40,096 nt of DNA from CAYPLH01 sp964411505 (GCA_964411505.1 CAYPLH010000036.1:1-40096), one strand, 5' to 3'. Counted from the first letter of the stretch, positions 8,619 through 17,525 are shown. The notes: generated from the letters alone by a model not told the origin. Translations and numbers: made by a program.

Positions 8619-8648
8619 TTGATAAAAAATTTTATCTTACAGCATTAT
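8619..8648 (+). promoter_or_regulatory. Possible promoter and palindrome upstream of the yteA-like gene
   Basis: TTGATA (8619-8624) and CATTAT (8643-8648) have an 18-base spacer. A perfect palindrome, GATAAAA-AA-TTTTATC (8621-8636), overlaps the -35 region and could be an operator. AT-rich composition makes both tentative. Confidence 0.3.
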
Positions 8649-8731
8649 CTTAATCTCTATCAGGTGCATTACACTAATTAATTTTTGCGGTAGTATTAAG
8701 TAAAACAAAAAGTAATCAGGTGGTGTTTAAA

Positions 8732-9370
8732 ATGTCAGTAAGCAAAGAAGCTTTTAGAGAAATATTGAATAAAAGCAAAGACGAAGTCAGTGGTATACTA
8801 AATAGTATGAAGACACATGGAAAGTCGGAGCAGGGATGGGATGCTTCAGGAGAGCTTTCAAACTATGATAATCATCCTGCTGAATTGGGTACACAACTTT
8901 TTACTCTGGAAATGAACAATGCTCTAAAAACACATGAAGAACATAGATTATATGAGATAAATGAAGCTTTGAAAAGGATTGATAAGGGGATCTTTGGTCA
9001 GTGTGCTTTTTGTGGAAGTGAGATATCAGTGGAAAGGCTTTTTGCAGTTCCGTATGCTAGATTATGTAACAGCTGTGAGGAAGATAAGACTATAACCAAA
9101 GGGTATTTAAGAAAAAGCAGACCTAATGAGGAACTTATCCTAGATGCGCCTATGGGAAGAAAATATTTGAATGAGCAGGATGATGATGAGCATGAAGGGC
9201 TTGAACAGTTTAATGATTTAATGAAATATGGTTCAGCAGATACCCCACAGGATATTGGTGGTTATCATGACTATGAGGAATTCTACACTAATAAAGTTGA
9301 TCACCAAGGAATAGTAGACCCAATTGAACAAATATCCAACGAGGAATATAAACGGCAATTGCCCGATTAA
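8732..9370 (+). CDS. yteA: YteA-family DksA/TraR-type zinc-finger protein
   Basis: This 212-residue soluble protein has a helical N-terminal half and a C4 zinc finger, C91-x2-C94 and C112-x2-C115, characteristic of the DksA/TraR C4 fold. The acidic C-terminal tail and overall layout match the YteA family, which is found in endospore formers and often labelled sporulation-related. Its molecular role is not established; DksA relatives act in the RNA polymerase secondary channel. I choose ATG 8732 over GTG 8720 because the GTG lies inside the ribosome site (AGGTGGTG, 8719-8726), 5 bases before that ATG. No clear terminator follows; the next gene is the Spo0E-like gene, with its own candidate promoter. 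Confidence 0.85.
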   Translation: MSVSKEAFREILNKSKDEVSGILNSMKTHGKSEQGWDASGELSNYDNHPAELGTQLFTLEMNNALKTHEEHRLYEINEALKRIDKGIFGQCAFCGSEISVERLFAVPYARLCNSCEEDKTITKGYLRKSRPNEELILDAPMGRKYLNEQDDDEHEGLEQFNDLMKYGSADTPQDIGGYHDYEEFYTNKVDHQGIVDPIEQISNEEYKRQLPD

Positions 9371-9492
9371 AAGATTTAAAAAAAAATTTAACCAAATTGA
9401 AGGAATTTGTAGATTTATGTAGAATTACTATATATTAATTGGTTTAAGTTTGTTAACAATCTGTAAAATTATTATGATTTTTGCTAAAGAGC

Positions 9493-9521
9493 TTGAATAT
9501 TGATGCAAAAAAATGTAATAT
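9493..9521 (+). promoter_or_regulatory. Candidate promoter for the Spo0E-like gene and flagellar operon
   Basis: TTGAAT (9493-9498) and TAATAT (9516-9521) have a 17-base spacer, about 75 bases before the Spo0E-like start. No better promoter was found between that gene and flgB, so it may drive the whole cluster. Spacing is ideal but boxes are imperfect. Confidence 0.5.
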
Positions 9522-9595
9522 TTTATCAGAATGAACTTTTATAAAAAATATTAAAAATACAAAAGAAAATTGAACTAAGTACAAAGGGATAAAAA

Positions 9596-9751
9596 ATGGA
9601 AATTATACAAAACGATCTTGCTGAAGACATTTGTTGTTTAAAAAAAGAGCTTAACAATCTTCTCAAAACTAAATCATGTTTATCACCGGAAGTTTTGATG
9701 ATTAGTCAAAAGCTCGATAAGTTAATAGTTGATTATTATAATCCTTGCTAG
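9596..9751 (+). CDS. Spo0E-like aspartyl-phosphate phosphatase, 51 residues
   Basis: This small gene encodes a short two-helix protein. The second helix carries SPEVLMISQKLDKLIVDYY (residues 30-48), containing the SQxLDxLI signature of the Spo0E family. Members of this family dephosphorylate the sporulation regulator Spo0A~P and so delay sporulation. The ATG at 9596 has AAAGGGA at 9583-9589, and the frame closes at TAG 9749-9751. It sits 125 bases before flgB with no terminator between them, so it may be cotranscribed with the flagellar genes and link motility to the sporulation decision; that link is an inference. Family assignment rests on the motif and size. Confidence 0.85.
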   Translation: MEIIQNDLAEDICCLKKELNNLLKTKSCLSPEVLMISQKLDKLIVDYYNPC

Positions 9752-9876
9752 TGTTTAGAGGGAGCGCCGTTTATTGGAAGACAAGACCTTTTATAAGAAT
9801 TGGTTTGCTTCATAGTGTAAAGGAGCTCCTAAATGTGCATGCATAATAATACTTGAGGTTAATGGGGTGCAAACAA

Positions 9877-10218
9877 ATGTTGGGGAAAATTACAAATGGT
9901 ACAGATTTACTTAAAAGAGCTGCTGATATTTCTTTAGCCAGACAGGAAGTAATTGCACATAATGCGTCCAATGTCGACACACCACGATATAAGCGTAAGG
10001 ATATTGTTTTTAAGGATTATCTTTTAAAAGGTAAATCCGATATAAAGATAGTAGAGGACAATTCGGCTCTTAGCAATCGTTTAGATGGGAACAATGTTGA
10101 TATAGAGAGAGAAATGGCCGAAATGGCAAAAAACTCACTGAGGTATAATGTCTTGATCCAAACAATTGCAGGTAGAATTAATAATATAAAATCAGTGATT
10201 AACGAAGGGAGACGTTAG
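9877..10218 (+). CDS. flgB: Flagellar proximal rod protein FlgB
   Basis: The 113-residue rod subunit is exported through the flagellar apparatus and forms part of the proximal rod. The N-terminal rod signature is clear: ARQEVIAHNASNVDTPRYKRKDIVF. The C-terminus ends with the helical segment used in coaxial rod assembly. I place the start at ATG 9877, where GGGGTG (9864-9869) is well spaced and the sequence begins MLGKITNG, as in other FlgB proteins; TTG 9853 and ATG 9862 lack good sites. It is the first structural gene of the cluster, three bases before flgC. No c-di-GMP riboswitch motif is visible upstream. Confidence 0.95.
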   Translation: MLGKITNGTDLLKRAADISLARQEVIAHNASNVDTPRYKRKDIVFKDYLLKGKSDIKIVEDNSALSNRLDGNNVDIEREMAEMAKNSLRYNVLIQTIAGRINNIKSVINEGRR

Positions 10219-10221
10219 TTT

Positions 10222-10665
10222 ATGGGCATATTTGGTTCGTTAGACACTAGTGCTTCCGCTTTGACAGCACAAAGGTTAAGGATGGATATTATATCACAAA
10301 ACATTGCGAATGCTTCAACTACTCGGACACAAAATGGTACTCCTTACCGTAGAAAGGTTGTCATATTAGAAGAAAACAATTCAAGTGTTCCATTTTCTGC
10401 ATTCCTGACTGAAGCCGCTAGGAAAAAGATTGACAGCAAGGGTGTAAGGATTTCACATATAACAGAAGATACTACACCATTTGAGCTGGCTTATGACCCG
10501 GGGCATCCTGACGCAGATGAGAATGGATATGTCAGCATGCCAAATGTTGATATTGTAACAGAAATGGTTAATATGATATCAGCCTCAAGATCCTATGAAG
10601 CTAATATTACAGCAATGAATACAACCAAGAGCATGGCGATGAAAGCTCTTGATATTGGCAGATAA
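10222..10665 (+). CDS. flgC: Flagellar proximal rod protein FlgC
   Basis: The 147-residue rod protein partners FlgB and FliE in the proximal rod. It has the N-terminal rod motif (LRMDIISQNIANASTTRTQNGTPYRRK) and the C-terminal motif VDIVTEMVNMISASRSYEANITAMNTTKSMAMKALDIGR, both near-canonical. The start ATG is three bases after flgB, implying translational coupling. Length and position are as in Bacillus-type fla operons. Confidence 0.97.
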   Translation: MGIFGSLDTSASALTAQRLRMDIISQNIANASTTRTQNGTPYRRKVVILEENNSSVPFSAFLTEAARKKIDSKGVRISHITEDTTPFELAYDPGHPDADENGYVSMPNVDIVTEMVNMISASRSYEANITAMNTTKSMAMKALDIGR

Positions 10666-10705
10666 TTGGTAGAACAAATAATAAGTAATTAGGGGGTTGC
10701 TTGTA

Positions 10706-11008
10706 TTGTTGAATGGAGTAAATAGTTTTAACATTAATTTGTTTCCTGGCTCAAGTGCACAAAAAGAGCCTCTCAGTAATGGCTTATTACCAAATTTTAA
10801 ATCTTTCTTAAATGAATCAATCAGTGAAATTAATAAGTTCCAGCTACAAGCTGAAAAAGTAGTTAATGATTTTGCAATTGGCAAGACAGATAATATTCAT
10901 GAGGTTCTACTTACAGCTGAGAAGGCAGATATAGCGCTGCAGTTTACTATGCAAATCAGAAATAAAATACTCGATGCATATAACGAAATAATGAGAATGC
11001 AGGTTTAA
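10706..11008 (+). CDS. fliE: Flagellar hook-basal body protein FliE
   Basis: The protein of about 100 residues joins the MS ring (FliF) to the rod and is an early export substrate. The C-terminal half carries the family pattern: DIHEV..AAEKADIALQFTMQIRNKILDAYNEIMRMQV is matched closely, ending in the conserved EIMRMQ. No ATG is available. AGGGGG at 10691-10696 points to TTG 10706 (spacing 9) as start, with TTG 10709 possible. It follows flgC by 40 bases. After it comes a 246-base gap with no recognised signal before fliF. Confidence 0.92.
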   Translation: MLNGVNSFNINLFPGSSAQKEPLSNGLLPNFKSFLNESISEINKFQLQAEKVVNDFAIGKTDNIHEVLLTAEKADIALQFTMQIRNKILDAYNEIMRMQV

Positions 11009-11254
11009 CTTTTAAGAAATTTAGATAAGGAACAATTGTATTTTTTAAACAGGTAGTTTGTCGCATTTGTTTTGTGTGCTTTAATAATTTAGCATGATGA
11101 AGAGCCTAAGAAAAGTATTACTGCATTACAAGATACAGATAGTTGAGCAAGGAGTTTGTTGGTGAGTTTATACTTCTATAGATTAAAATACAAGAAGCAT
11201 GATACTTATATTGACTAAGTCTTGAACGCAAAATAAATTAGAGTGGTGAGATAA

Positions 11255-12811
11255 ATGCCCGAGGCAGTAAAGAAGTGGATTAATGAGCTTAAAGAATTTT
11301 GGGGAAGCCTTGATAAATCACAGAGAACCCGTATCTATATTACTTCTGGTGTGTTAGCTGCAACTATTTTGATTTCACTCTTTTGGCTTACAAGAAGTGA
11401 AATGATTCCGATAGTATCCAGTAATGATACAAAGGAAATAAATGAAATGAGAAGTATTTTAAGTGAGAATAACATAGAGCATTCACTATCAGATAATAAA
11501 ACCAGTATACTGGTTGATATAAGGGATAAGAATGATGCAGAGCTGGCAATAGCACTTGAGGGATATCCTAAAGGTGGTATGACTTTTGAAGATGCATACA
11601 GTTACATTAAGATTAATACGACCGAGAGTGATAAACTTCAAATATGGAAAGAGTACAAGAAGAAAAACATCGTACAAAAACTGATAATGTTTGACAATGT
11701 TATTGAAGCAGATATCGAATTGGCTCAGCCCGAGCCGTCGTTGTTTAATAACCAGCTTGAGACAACCGCCTTTGTAAGAATTAATTCAAAAGGATCTTTG
11801 ACATCCGATCAAGTACAAGGTATTGTGATGGTTGTTTCGCGAAGCGTCGAAAATCTTGCTCCTGAGAATGTGACTGTTGTTGACAACAATTTTAATATAC
11901 TTAATTCTAATGCTACAAATGATTGGAATAGTATTACCGGATCAAGTGATGAAATTCGATATAAAAGGAAAAGGGAAATTGAAGAAAGTGTATACAGCCT
12001 TTTTAGAACTCCATCAGATAGTTTTGACTTTATTCATGTAGTTGCAAATCCCTATCTCGATTTTGATATGCAACGTACACAGGAACTTGAGTATCTCAAT
12101 CCGCAAGGCATGGATAAGGGTGCAGTTACCCAGGAAGAAATAGTTAAAGAGGATTCTCAAAACATTAGATCTGGTGGCGCTCCTGGCGTTGATTCAAACC
12201 CGGGTGTGACCACATATCAATTAGATGATAATGGCAATTCAACATATAGCCACCAAGAGGAAAGAAAGACATACACATATTCAGAGTCTAGGACTGAAGT
12301 TGAAAGGGCTCCTGGATATATGATTCCCGAGAAATCAACTATGTCTGTAGCTGTATGGTGGGGACAGCAAGTGGTCGATGAATCAAAGCTTACACAAGAA
12401 TTATTAGACCAAATTATGATGAATGTTAGTAAAGCTACTGGAATACCAACACAGAACATATCGGTCACCAAATATAAACTTGCACCCGAAGAGGAAGTGA
12501 AGGTCTCTACATTAAACAATGTAAGACGACTTCTTGATGATTATGGATTATTTTTGCTGATACTAGCTCTTATGGTAGTGGTGCTCATTGTTGCATTGTC
12601 GGGAAGACAATATCAAGATGAGATGGATTTGGAACTGGTATCTACCCAAGGATCAAGGTTTGTTATTCCTGCTCGTAGTGATGAAGATATTCCGGAACTT
12701 GAAGTTGAAGAACGTTCAGAGATTAAGCAGCAAATTGATAAGATAATTCAACAAGATCCCGACGCTGTAGCACAGCTGTTAAGAAACTGGCTTTCAGAAG
12801 ATTGGGATTAA
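11255..12811 (+). CDS. fliF: Flagellar MS-ring protein FliF
   Basis: The 518-residue membrane protein forms the MS ring that anchors the basal body. Membrane segments lie near residues 26-44 (YITSGVLAATILISLFWL) and 428-448 (YGLFLLILALMVVVLIVAL). The large periplasm-side portion carries YscJ/FliF ring-building domains and a low-complexity middle part (about 300-345). The C-terminal cytoplasmic tail, acidic and ending QLLRNWLSEDWD, is the FliG-binding site typical of the family. The ATG at 11255 has GTGGTGAG at 11243-11250. Confidence 0.97.
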   Translation: MPEAVKKWINELKEFWGSLDKSQRTRIYITSGVLAATILISLFWLTRSEMIPIVSSNDTKEINEMRSILSENNIEHSLSDNKTSILVDIRDKNDAELAIALEGYPKGGMTFEDAYSYIKINTTESDKLQIWKEYKKKNIVQKLIMFDNVIEADIELAQPEPSLFNNQLETTAFVRINSKGSLTSDQVQGIVMVVSRSVENLAPENVTVVDNNFNILNSNATNDWNSITGSSDEIRYKRKREIEESVYSLFRTPSDSFDFIHVVANPYLDFDMQRTQELEYLNPQGMDKGAVTQEEIVKEDSQNIRSGGAPGVDSNPGVTTYQLDDNGNSTYSHQEERKTYTYSESRTEVERAPGYMIPEKSTMSVAVWWGQQVVDESKLTQELLDQIMMNVSKATGIPTQNISVTKYKLAPEEEVKVSTLNNVRRLLDDYGLFLLILALMVVVLIVALSGRQYQDEMDLELVSTQGSRFVIPARSDEDIPELEVEERSEIKQQIDKIIQQDPDAVAQLLRNWLSEDWD

Positions 12812-12940
12812 TATTAATAGAATAGCATTAATTCTCACAAATATGATTTTTCAAAATACACAAAGCTTCTGGTGACTTTCGAAAAAGCGTATTGTATAAG
12901 AATTATTATATTCCATGCAAGAATAGGTCAGGTGATACAT

Positions 12941-13960
12941 TTGGCAAGAGCGGTACTAAAATCCGAAAGATCAGGACGAGAAAAGGCTGCAATGCTCCTA
13001 ATAAGTATTGGTCCAGATAAGTCTTCACGAATATTTAAGCACTTAAGCGAAGAAGAAATTGAACAGCTTACATTGGAGATAGCAAATATTAGAACAGTTT
13101 CAGCAGAGGAGAAGGATAGTGTGCTGGAAGAGTTTTATCAGATATGTCTTGCGCAGCAATATATAGCCGAAGGTGGTATAAGCTACGCAAAAGAAGTCTT
13201 GGAGAAAGCAATGGGCGCACAAAAGGCTGTTGAAATAATTAACAGACTGACGGTGTCACTACAGGTTAAACCCTTTGAATTTGTCAGAAAGGCTGATCCT
13301 TCACAGCTTTTAAACACTATTCAGAATGAGCATCCTCAGACAATTTCTTTGATACTGTCTTATTTAAGACCGCAGCAGGCTGCTGTAGTTCTTTCAGCGC
13401 TGCCTCAGGACAAACAGGCAGATGTGGCTAAAAGAATAGCGTTAATGGATAGGACTTCTCCTGATGTAATAAAGGAAGTTGAACGGGTTCTAGAGAAAAA
13501 ACTCGCATCATTTGTAACTGAGGATTATACTGTGACAGGTGGGGTGCAAGGGATTGTTGATATATTAAACAATGTAGACAGAGGAACAGAGCGTAATATA
13601 ATGGAGACTCTGGAAGTTGAGGATATTGAACTTGCTGAAGATATTCGCAAGAGAATGTTTGTCTTCGAGGATATACTTACTATGGACAACCGTTCTATTC
13701 AAAAGTTCCTGAGGCTTGTAGACAACAGAGAATTGGCTGTAGCGTTAAAGGGGGCTACAGATGAGGTTAAGAACATAATCTTCTCAAATATGTCTAAACG
13801 ACTTGTTGAAATGATTAAAGAAGATATTGAATTTTTGGGTCCTGTCAGATTAAAGGATGTTGAAGAGGCGCAGCAGAAGATTGTCAACATTATTAGAAAA
13901 CTTGAGGATGCTGGTGAGATAATTATCTCAAGAGGTGGAGGAGATGAAATCATTGTATAA
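12941..13960 (+). CDS. fliG: Flagellar motor switch protein FliG
   Basis: The 339-residue cytoplasmic switch protein binds FliF by its N-terminal domain, FliM in the middle and the stator MotA at its C-terminus. The N-terminus reads LSERSGREKAAMLLISIGPD-like (SGREKAAMLLISIGPD). The FliM-binding EHPQT motif is present in NEHPQTISLILSYL. The C-terminal domain carries the charged torque helix (MSKRLVEMIKEDIEFLGPVRLKDVEEAQQKIV). I place the start at TTG 12941 because it yields the usual MARA..SGREKAA beginning and has CAGGTG at 12929-12934; the upstream GTG 12872 would add 23 unconserved residues. It overlaps fliH by 17 bases. Confidence 0.96.
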   Translation: MARAVLKSERSGREKAAMLLISIGPDKSSRIFKHLSEEEIEQLTLEIANIRTVSAEEKDSVLEEFYQICLAQQYIAEGGISYAKEVLEKAMGAQKAVEIINRLTVSLQVKPFEFVRKADPSQLLNTIQNEHPQTISLILSYLRPQQAAVVLSALPQDKQADVAKRIALMDRTSPDVIKEVERVLEKKLASFVTEDYTVTGGVQGIVDILNNVDRGTERNIMETLEVEDIELAEDIRKRMFVFEDILTMDNRSIQKFLRLVDNRELAVALKGATDEVKNIIFSNMSKRLVEMIKEDIEFLGPVRLKDVEEAQQKIVNIIRKLEDAGEIIISRGGGDEIIV

Positions 13961-14711
13961 AAAGGTGTACAAGAACAGTCAAATATGCCTTGGAAGCCCG
14001 AGGGAAATTTGCGAATATAAAATTAATGAATCTGAGCATTTAAAAGTTTGTGAACCAAGCAAATCTAACAAGAGCAAAAATGGTTTATTGCCAATATCAG
14101 GTAGAATATTCAAAAAAGCTCAAGAAGAGGCTGCTCAACTTATTGCGGACGCAAAAGAAAAAAGCAGAATGATTATAGAGGATGCAAAAAATGAAGCTTT
14201 TAAAAAAAGTACTGATATTAAATTGAAGGCTAAGAAGGATGGTTATCATAAAGGTCTTAAAGAAGCCGAAGGGGAATATGCTGAAAAATTAAGAAAAGCT
14301 GATGATATTATTAAAGAAGCAAAGGATGAACATGATAAAATTATTGCTGGGATTGAGAGGGAAGTTTTGGATTTGGCGCTTAGTATAGCACAATCAATAA
14401 TAGGAAGAGAAACAGTGGTAAACAAAGAATACATAGTTGATGTGTTTAAGCAGGGATTGGAAAGCTGCTATAATCGAGATAATGTTATTCTTAAAGCGTC
14501 TATGGATGATTATCAAACAATCGAAAGATCCACAGAAGAGCTTTTATCTTCAATTGAAGGACTGGGTAATGTCAAAATCGTCGAAGACAGAAGCCTTTCT
14601 GCAGGCGACTGTATAATTGAGACCCCCTTTGGTTCAGTTAATGCAGGTATAGACAAAAAGTTTGAAAAATTAAAAAGTGCATTTGAGAAGATTCTCATTG
14701 ATGCTGTATAA
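13944..14711 (+). CDS. fliH: Flagellar assembly protein FliH
   Basis: The 255-residue cytoplasmic regulator dimerises and binds the export ATPase FliI and the C ring. A long alanine- and charge-rich helix, about residues 50-145 (KKAQEEAAQLIADAKEKSRMIIEDAKNEA and onward), is the elongated stalk. The C-terminal domain resembles V-type ATPase subunit E (LALSIAQSIIGRETVVNKEYI). The start ATG 13944 has AGGTGG at 13933-13938; the frame begins inside the end of fliG, suggesting coupling. It is followed by fliI, its partner. Confidence 0.9.
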   Translation: MKSLYKKVYKNSQICLGSPREICEYKINESEHLKVCEPSKSNKSKNGLLPISGRIFKKAQEEAAQLIADAKEKSRMIIEDAKNEAFKKSTDIKLKAKKDGYHKGLKEAEGEYAEKLRKADDIIKEAKDEHDKIIAGIEREVLDLALSIAQSIIGRETVVNKEYIVDVFKQGLESCYNRDNVILKASMDDYQTIERSTEELLSSIEGLGNVKIVEDRSLSAGDCIIETPFGSVNAGIDKKFEKLKSAFEKILIDAV

Positions 14712-14793
14712 TAATATTCTGATCCTTTCCTAATAAGAGTTAAATCAAAATTGCTAAACATTGATGATGCATTTAATGAATGGGGAGGTTATT

Positions 14794-16119
14794 TTGCAGA
14801 GCTTGAATTTAAAAAAGTATAAGGAAATACTAAAAAACAATAAATTTATTGAATATTCTGGGAAAGTAACAAAGGTAGTAGGTCTTACAATTGAATCAAA
14901 AGGTCCTGAAGTTAATATTGGTGAAATGTGTAAAATCACTTCTGTGCGATCTAATTCAGCGATTGATGCAGAGGTTGTGGGTTTTAGGGACAATAATGTT
15001 CTGCTAATGCCCCTTGGTGATATGGAAGGAGTTGGACCAGGAAGTGTAGTCATTTCAACTGGGAATTCTCTTAAAGTTGGTGTTGGCGAAGGTTTATTGG
15101 GTAGAGTACTAGACGGAATGGGAAATCCGATAGATGATAAAGGAGCAATTCAGGTAGAACATTACTACAATGTAAATAACAGCCCGCCAAATCCGCTTCA
15201 TAGAAAAAGGATTACCCAGCCTTTACCACTTGGGGTAAAGGCTATAGATGGTCTGTTAACTATTGGAAAGGGACAGAGAGTTGGTGTTTTTGCAGGAAGT
15301 GGTGTGGGCAAGAGTACTCTTTTAGGTATGATGGCAAGAAATACAAAAGCTGATATCAACGTGATTGCTCTTGTTGGCGAGCGTGGTAGAGAGGTAAGAG
15401 AGTTTATTGAAAGAGATCTAAAGGAAGAAGGCTTAAAAAGGTCGGTTGTAGTAGTGGCGACATCAGACCAGCCGGCTCTTATCAGACAGAAAGCTGCATT
15501 TTTGGCCACTTCTATAGCAGAGTATTTCAGAGATAAACAAAAGGATGTTCTTTTCATGATGGATTCTTTGACTAGGTTTGCCATGGCGCAGAGGGAAATA
15601 GGTCTGGCAATTGGAGAACCTCCAGTATCAAGAGGTTATACGCCTTCAGTCTTTTCACAGCTTCCAAAGCTTTTAGAACGCACAGGCACATCAAAAACCA
15701 GTTCAATTACAGGGTTATACACAGTTTTGGTAGATGGTGACGATCTTACCGAGCCTGTAACTGATTCGGCGCGAAGCATACTTGATGGACACATTGTGCT
15801 TTCAAGAGCTATCGCCAACAAAAACCAATATCCCGCAATAGATGTGCTTGCAAGTATAAGCAGACTTATGAATGATATAGTTTCACCCGAACACAAGTCC
15901 ATCGCAAATGAAATTAAAAAGGTAATGGCCATATATAGGGATGCTGAGGATCTTATCAATATAGGAGCGTATGTTTCAGGTAGCAATGAAAATATAGACC
16001 GAGCAATACAAATAATTGATAAAATACTTGAATTTGTTCAGCAAGATCTTTATGAAAATTATACGCTTACACAAATAGAGCAATTGATGAATGAAATAAT
16101 AAGCCCACACAAGAAGTAA
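14794..16119 (+). CDS. fliI: Flagellar export ATPase FliI
   Basis: The 441-residue ATPase, homologous to F1-ATPase beta, powers loading of flagellar export. The Walker A loop AGSGVGKST starts at residue 167. Downstream are ALVGERGREVREFI, the Walker B-type LFMMDSLTRFAMAQREI, and the family signature PPVSRGYTPSVFSQLPKLLERTG. The start is TTG 14794, five to six bases after GGGGAGG (14782-14788); the upstream TTG 14761 has no site and adds unconserved residues. A strong terminator-like hairpin separates it from fliJ. Confidence 0.97.
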   Translation: MQSLNLKKYKEILKNNKFIEYSGKVTKVVGLTIESKGPEVNIGEMCKITSVRSNSAIDAEVVGFRDNNVLLMPLGDMEGVGPGSVVISTGNSLKVGVGEGLLGRVLDGMGNPIDDKGAIQVEHYYNVNNSPPNPLHRKRITQPLPLGVKAIDGLLTIGKGQRVGVFAGSGVGKSTLLGMMARNTKADINVIALVGERGREVREFIERDLKEEGLKRSVVVVATSDQPALIRQKAAFLATSIAEYFRDKQKDVLFMMDSLTRFAMAQREIGLAIGEPPVSRGYTPSVFSQLPKLLERTGTSKTSSITGLYTVLVDGDDLTEPVTDSARSILDGHIVLSRAIANKNQYPAIDVLASISRLMNDIVSPEHKSIANEIKKVMAIYRDAEDLINIGAYVSGSNENIDRAIQIIDKILEFVQQDLYENYTLTQIEQLMNEIISPHKK

Positions 16120-16157
16120 GTTTTATTATACTCGCATGGTTCCCTAGCGAAAAAAAG

Positions 16158-16183
16158 AAAAAAGTGGCGTAGCCCACTTTTTT
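16158..16183 (+). terminator. Intra-operon terminator-like hairpin between fliI and fliJ
   Basis: AAAAAAGTGG (16158-16167) pairs perfectly with CCACTTTTTT (16174-16183) around a 6-base loop, with the T run at the 3' side. It meets the usual pattern of an intrinsic terminator yet lies inside the flagellar operon, 15 bases before the fliJ start. Confidence 0.7.
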
Positions 16184-16198
16184 ATATCGGAGGTATTT

Positions 16199-16648
16199 AT
16201 GGCGAAATTTACCTACAAATTCGAATCCATTCTTAAATTAAAAGTGCAACTTGAGGACAACCAGAAAAATGAACTTGGAAAATCCGTAAAAAGGTATGAA
16301 AAGGAAAAAAGTTATCTTGGTCACATTAATAATGAGATGTCTTATTGTGTTGAGAGAATTAATAAAGAACTTGCAAATACCATTACAGTAAATGAAATGT
16401 TAATACATAACAATTATATAGAATACCTCAAAACTGCTGCCAACAGGCAAAAAGAAGTTGTTAAAGAAGCATTGCAAAATGTCGATATACAAAGAGAGAA
16501 GCTAATAGAGATAGTAAAAGAAAGAAAAACTTTGGAAAAGCTTAAAGAGCGCAAATATGAAGAGTATTTAAAAGAGGCGGATATTGAAGAACAAAAGGTC
16601 ATTGACGAAATAATAAGTTTCAAACAATCAGAAGGACAGGTAATATGA
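16199..16648 (+). CDS. fliJ: Flagellar export chaperone FliJ
   Basis: The 149-residue cytoplasmic protein is almost entirely coiled coil and rich in K, E and Q, with the N-terminal MAKFTYKFESILKLKVQLEDNQKNELG pattern typical of FliJ. In the family it acts as the stalk linking the FliI hexamer to FlhA and as a general chaperone. The ATG at 16199 has GGAGGT at 16189-16194. Its last codons overlap the next start (ATGA). Sequence conservation in FliJ is low, so order and coiled-coil architecture carry much of the assignment. Confidence 0.88.
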   Translation: MAKFTYKFESILKLKVQLEDNQKNELGKSVKRYEKEKSYLGHINNEMSYCVERINKELANTITVNEMLIHNNYIEYLKTAANRQKEVVKEALQNVDIQREKLIEIVKERKTLEKLKERKYEEYLKEADIEEQKVIDEIISFKQSEGQVI

Positions 16649-17415
16649 AAAAAGAAAGAAAGAGTAGAACATCTCAAAAAGGAAATTCACAAAAGAAGAT
16701 TGCAGGTGGTAAGAAGCTTATAAATAACATACTCCCGCTGATTCCGGTATTAGTAATAGTATTTGTTATTATTGGAGGTACTTTTTATATGCTGATACAT
16801 TTTAACATTAATAATTTTGGAGAAAATTATAGGGAATTGCTACAAGACAAACCGCTCTTTGCATGGATGCTGCCTCACGGAGAAGATCCTGATGATCCCA
16901 AATACATGACAGGTGTTGAAGTCAGAAGCAAGTACAGAGAATTGAAGGGTGAGAATGAAAGCCTCAAAAATCAACTCATTGAAGCTGAAGAAACTATACA
17001 GGAACTTGCAGCATATAAGAATGAAACCCAAAAGATTCTTGGGGAAATAGAAGAGAGAAGAAAGAAGCTTGATAAAGATATAAATGAATTTGAAATAATG
17101 GTTGTGTCGAATAATGAATCAGGATTCAGGCAGTATTTTGAGCAAGTTGACCCAGAAACAGCAGCCATTTTATATTCTGAAATTGTTAAAAAGCAGGAAG
17201 CACAAGCAGAACTTAAAAATATTGCAGAAGTTTATGAAAGTATGAATTGTAAATCAGCTGCGACAATCATTAATGAGATGGGATTAGAGAAGCTGGATTT
17301 TATTGTATCTATTTTTAATGTTATGGAAATAGATACTGTGGCAGAGATAATGGCTTTAATGGACACAAAGCTTGCAACACATGTAACAGAAAGTATGTGT
17401 ACGATTAATGATTAA
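16645..17415 (+). CDS. MotE/YlxF-like membrane protein
   Basis: This 256-residue protein has a basic N-terminus, one membrane segment (about residues 28-50, ILPLIPVLVIVFVIIGGTFYMLI), a long coiled coil (about 90-150), and a C-terminal MgtE-N-like helical domain (DPETAAILYSEIV...AATIINEM...VAEIMALMDTKLATHVTE). That arrangement matches MotE and Bacillus YlxF, which sit at this operon position between fliJ and fliK. MotE in other bacteria supports MotC and the stator; YlxF function is not settled. It overlaps fliJ by four bases, so the two are probably translated together. Confidence 0.8.
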   Translation: MKKERKSRTSQKGNSQKKIAGGKKLINNILPLIPVLVIVFVIIGGTFYMLIHFNINNFGENYRELLQDKPLFAWMLPHGEDPDDPKYMTGVEVRSKYRELKGENESLKNQLIEAEETIQELAAYKNETQKILGEIEERRKKLDKDINEFEIMVVSNNESGFRQYFEQVDPETAAILYSEIVKKQEAQAELKNIAEVYESMNCKSAATIINEMGLEKLDFIVSIFNVMEIDTVAEIMALMDTKLATHVTESMCTIND

Positions 17416-17525
17416 ACCTTGCGTCAACTTACCAAAGTGCTACATACAAGAAAATGCAAATATTATATTTTAGCAGGGGAATAATTGTTAATTTATATAA
17501 AAAAACATGAAGGGAGGTGAGACTT

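Noticed and set aside
9371..9876. Possible c-di-GMP riboswitch before flgB, as in some clostridia
   Set aside because: I looked for the conserved GEMM elements in this stretch and found none; only the Spo0E-like gene and a promoter-like pair are present.
11100..11173. Short frame of about 23 codons upstream of fliF
   Set aside because: It has no ribosome site and no recognisable sequence, and is too short to support.
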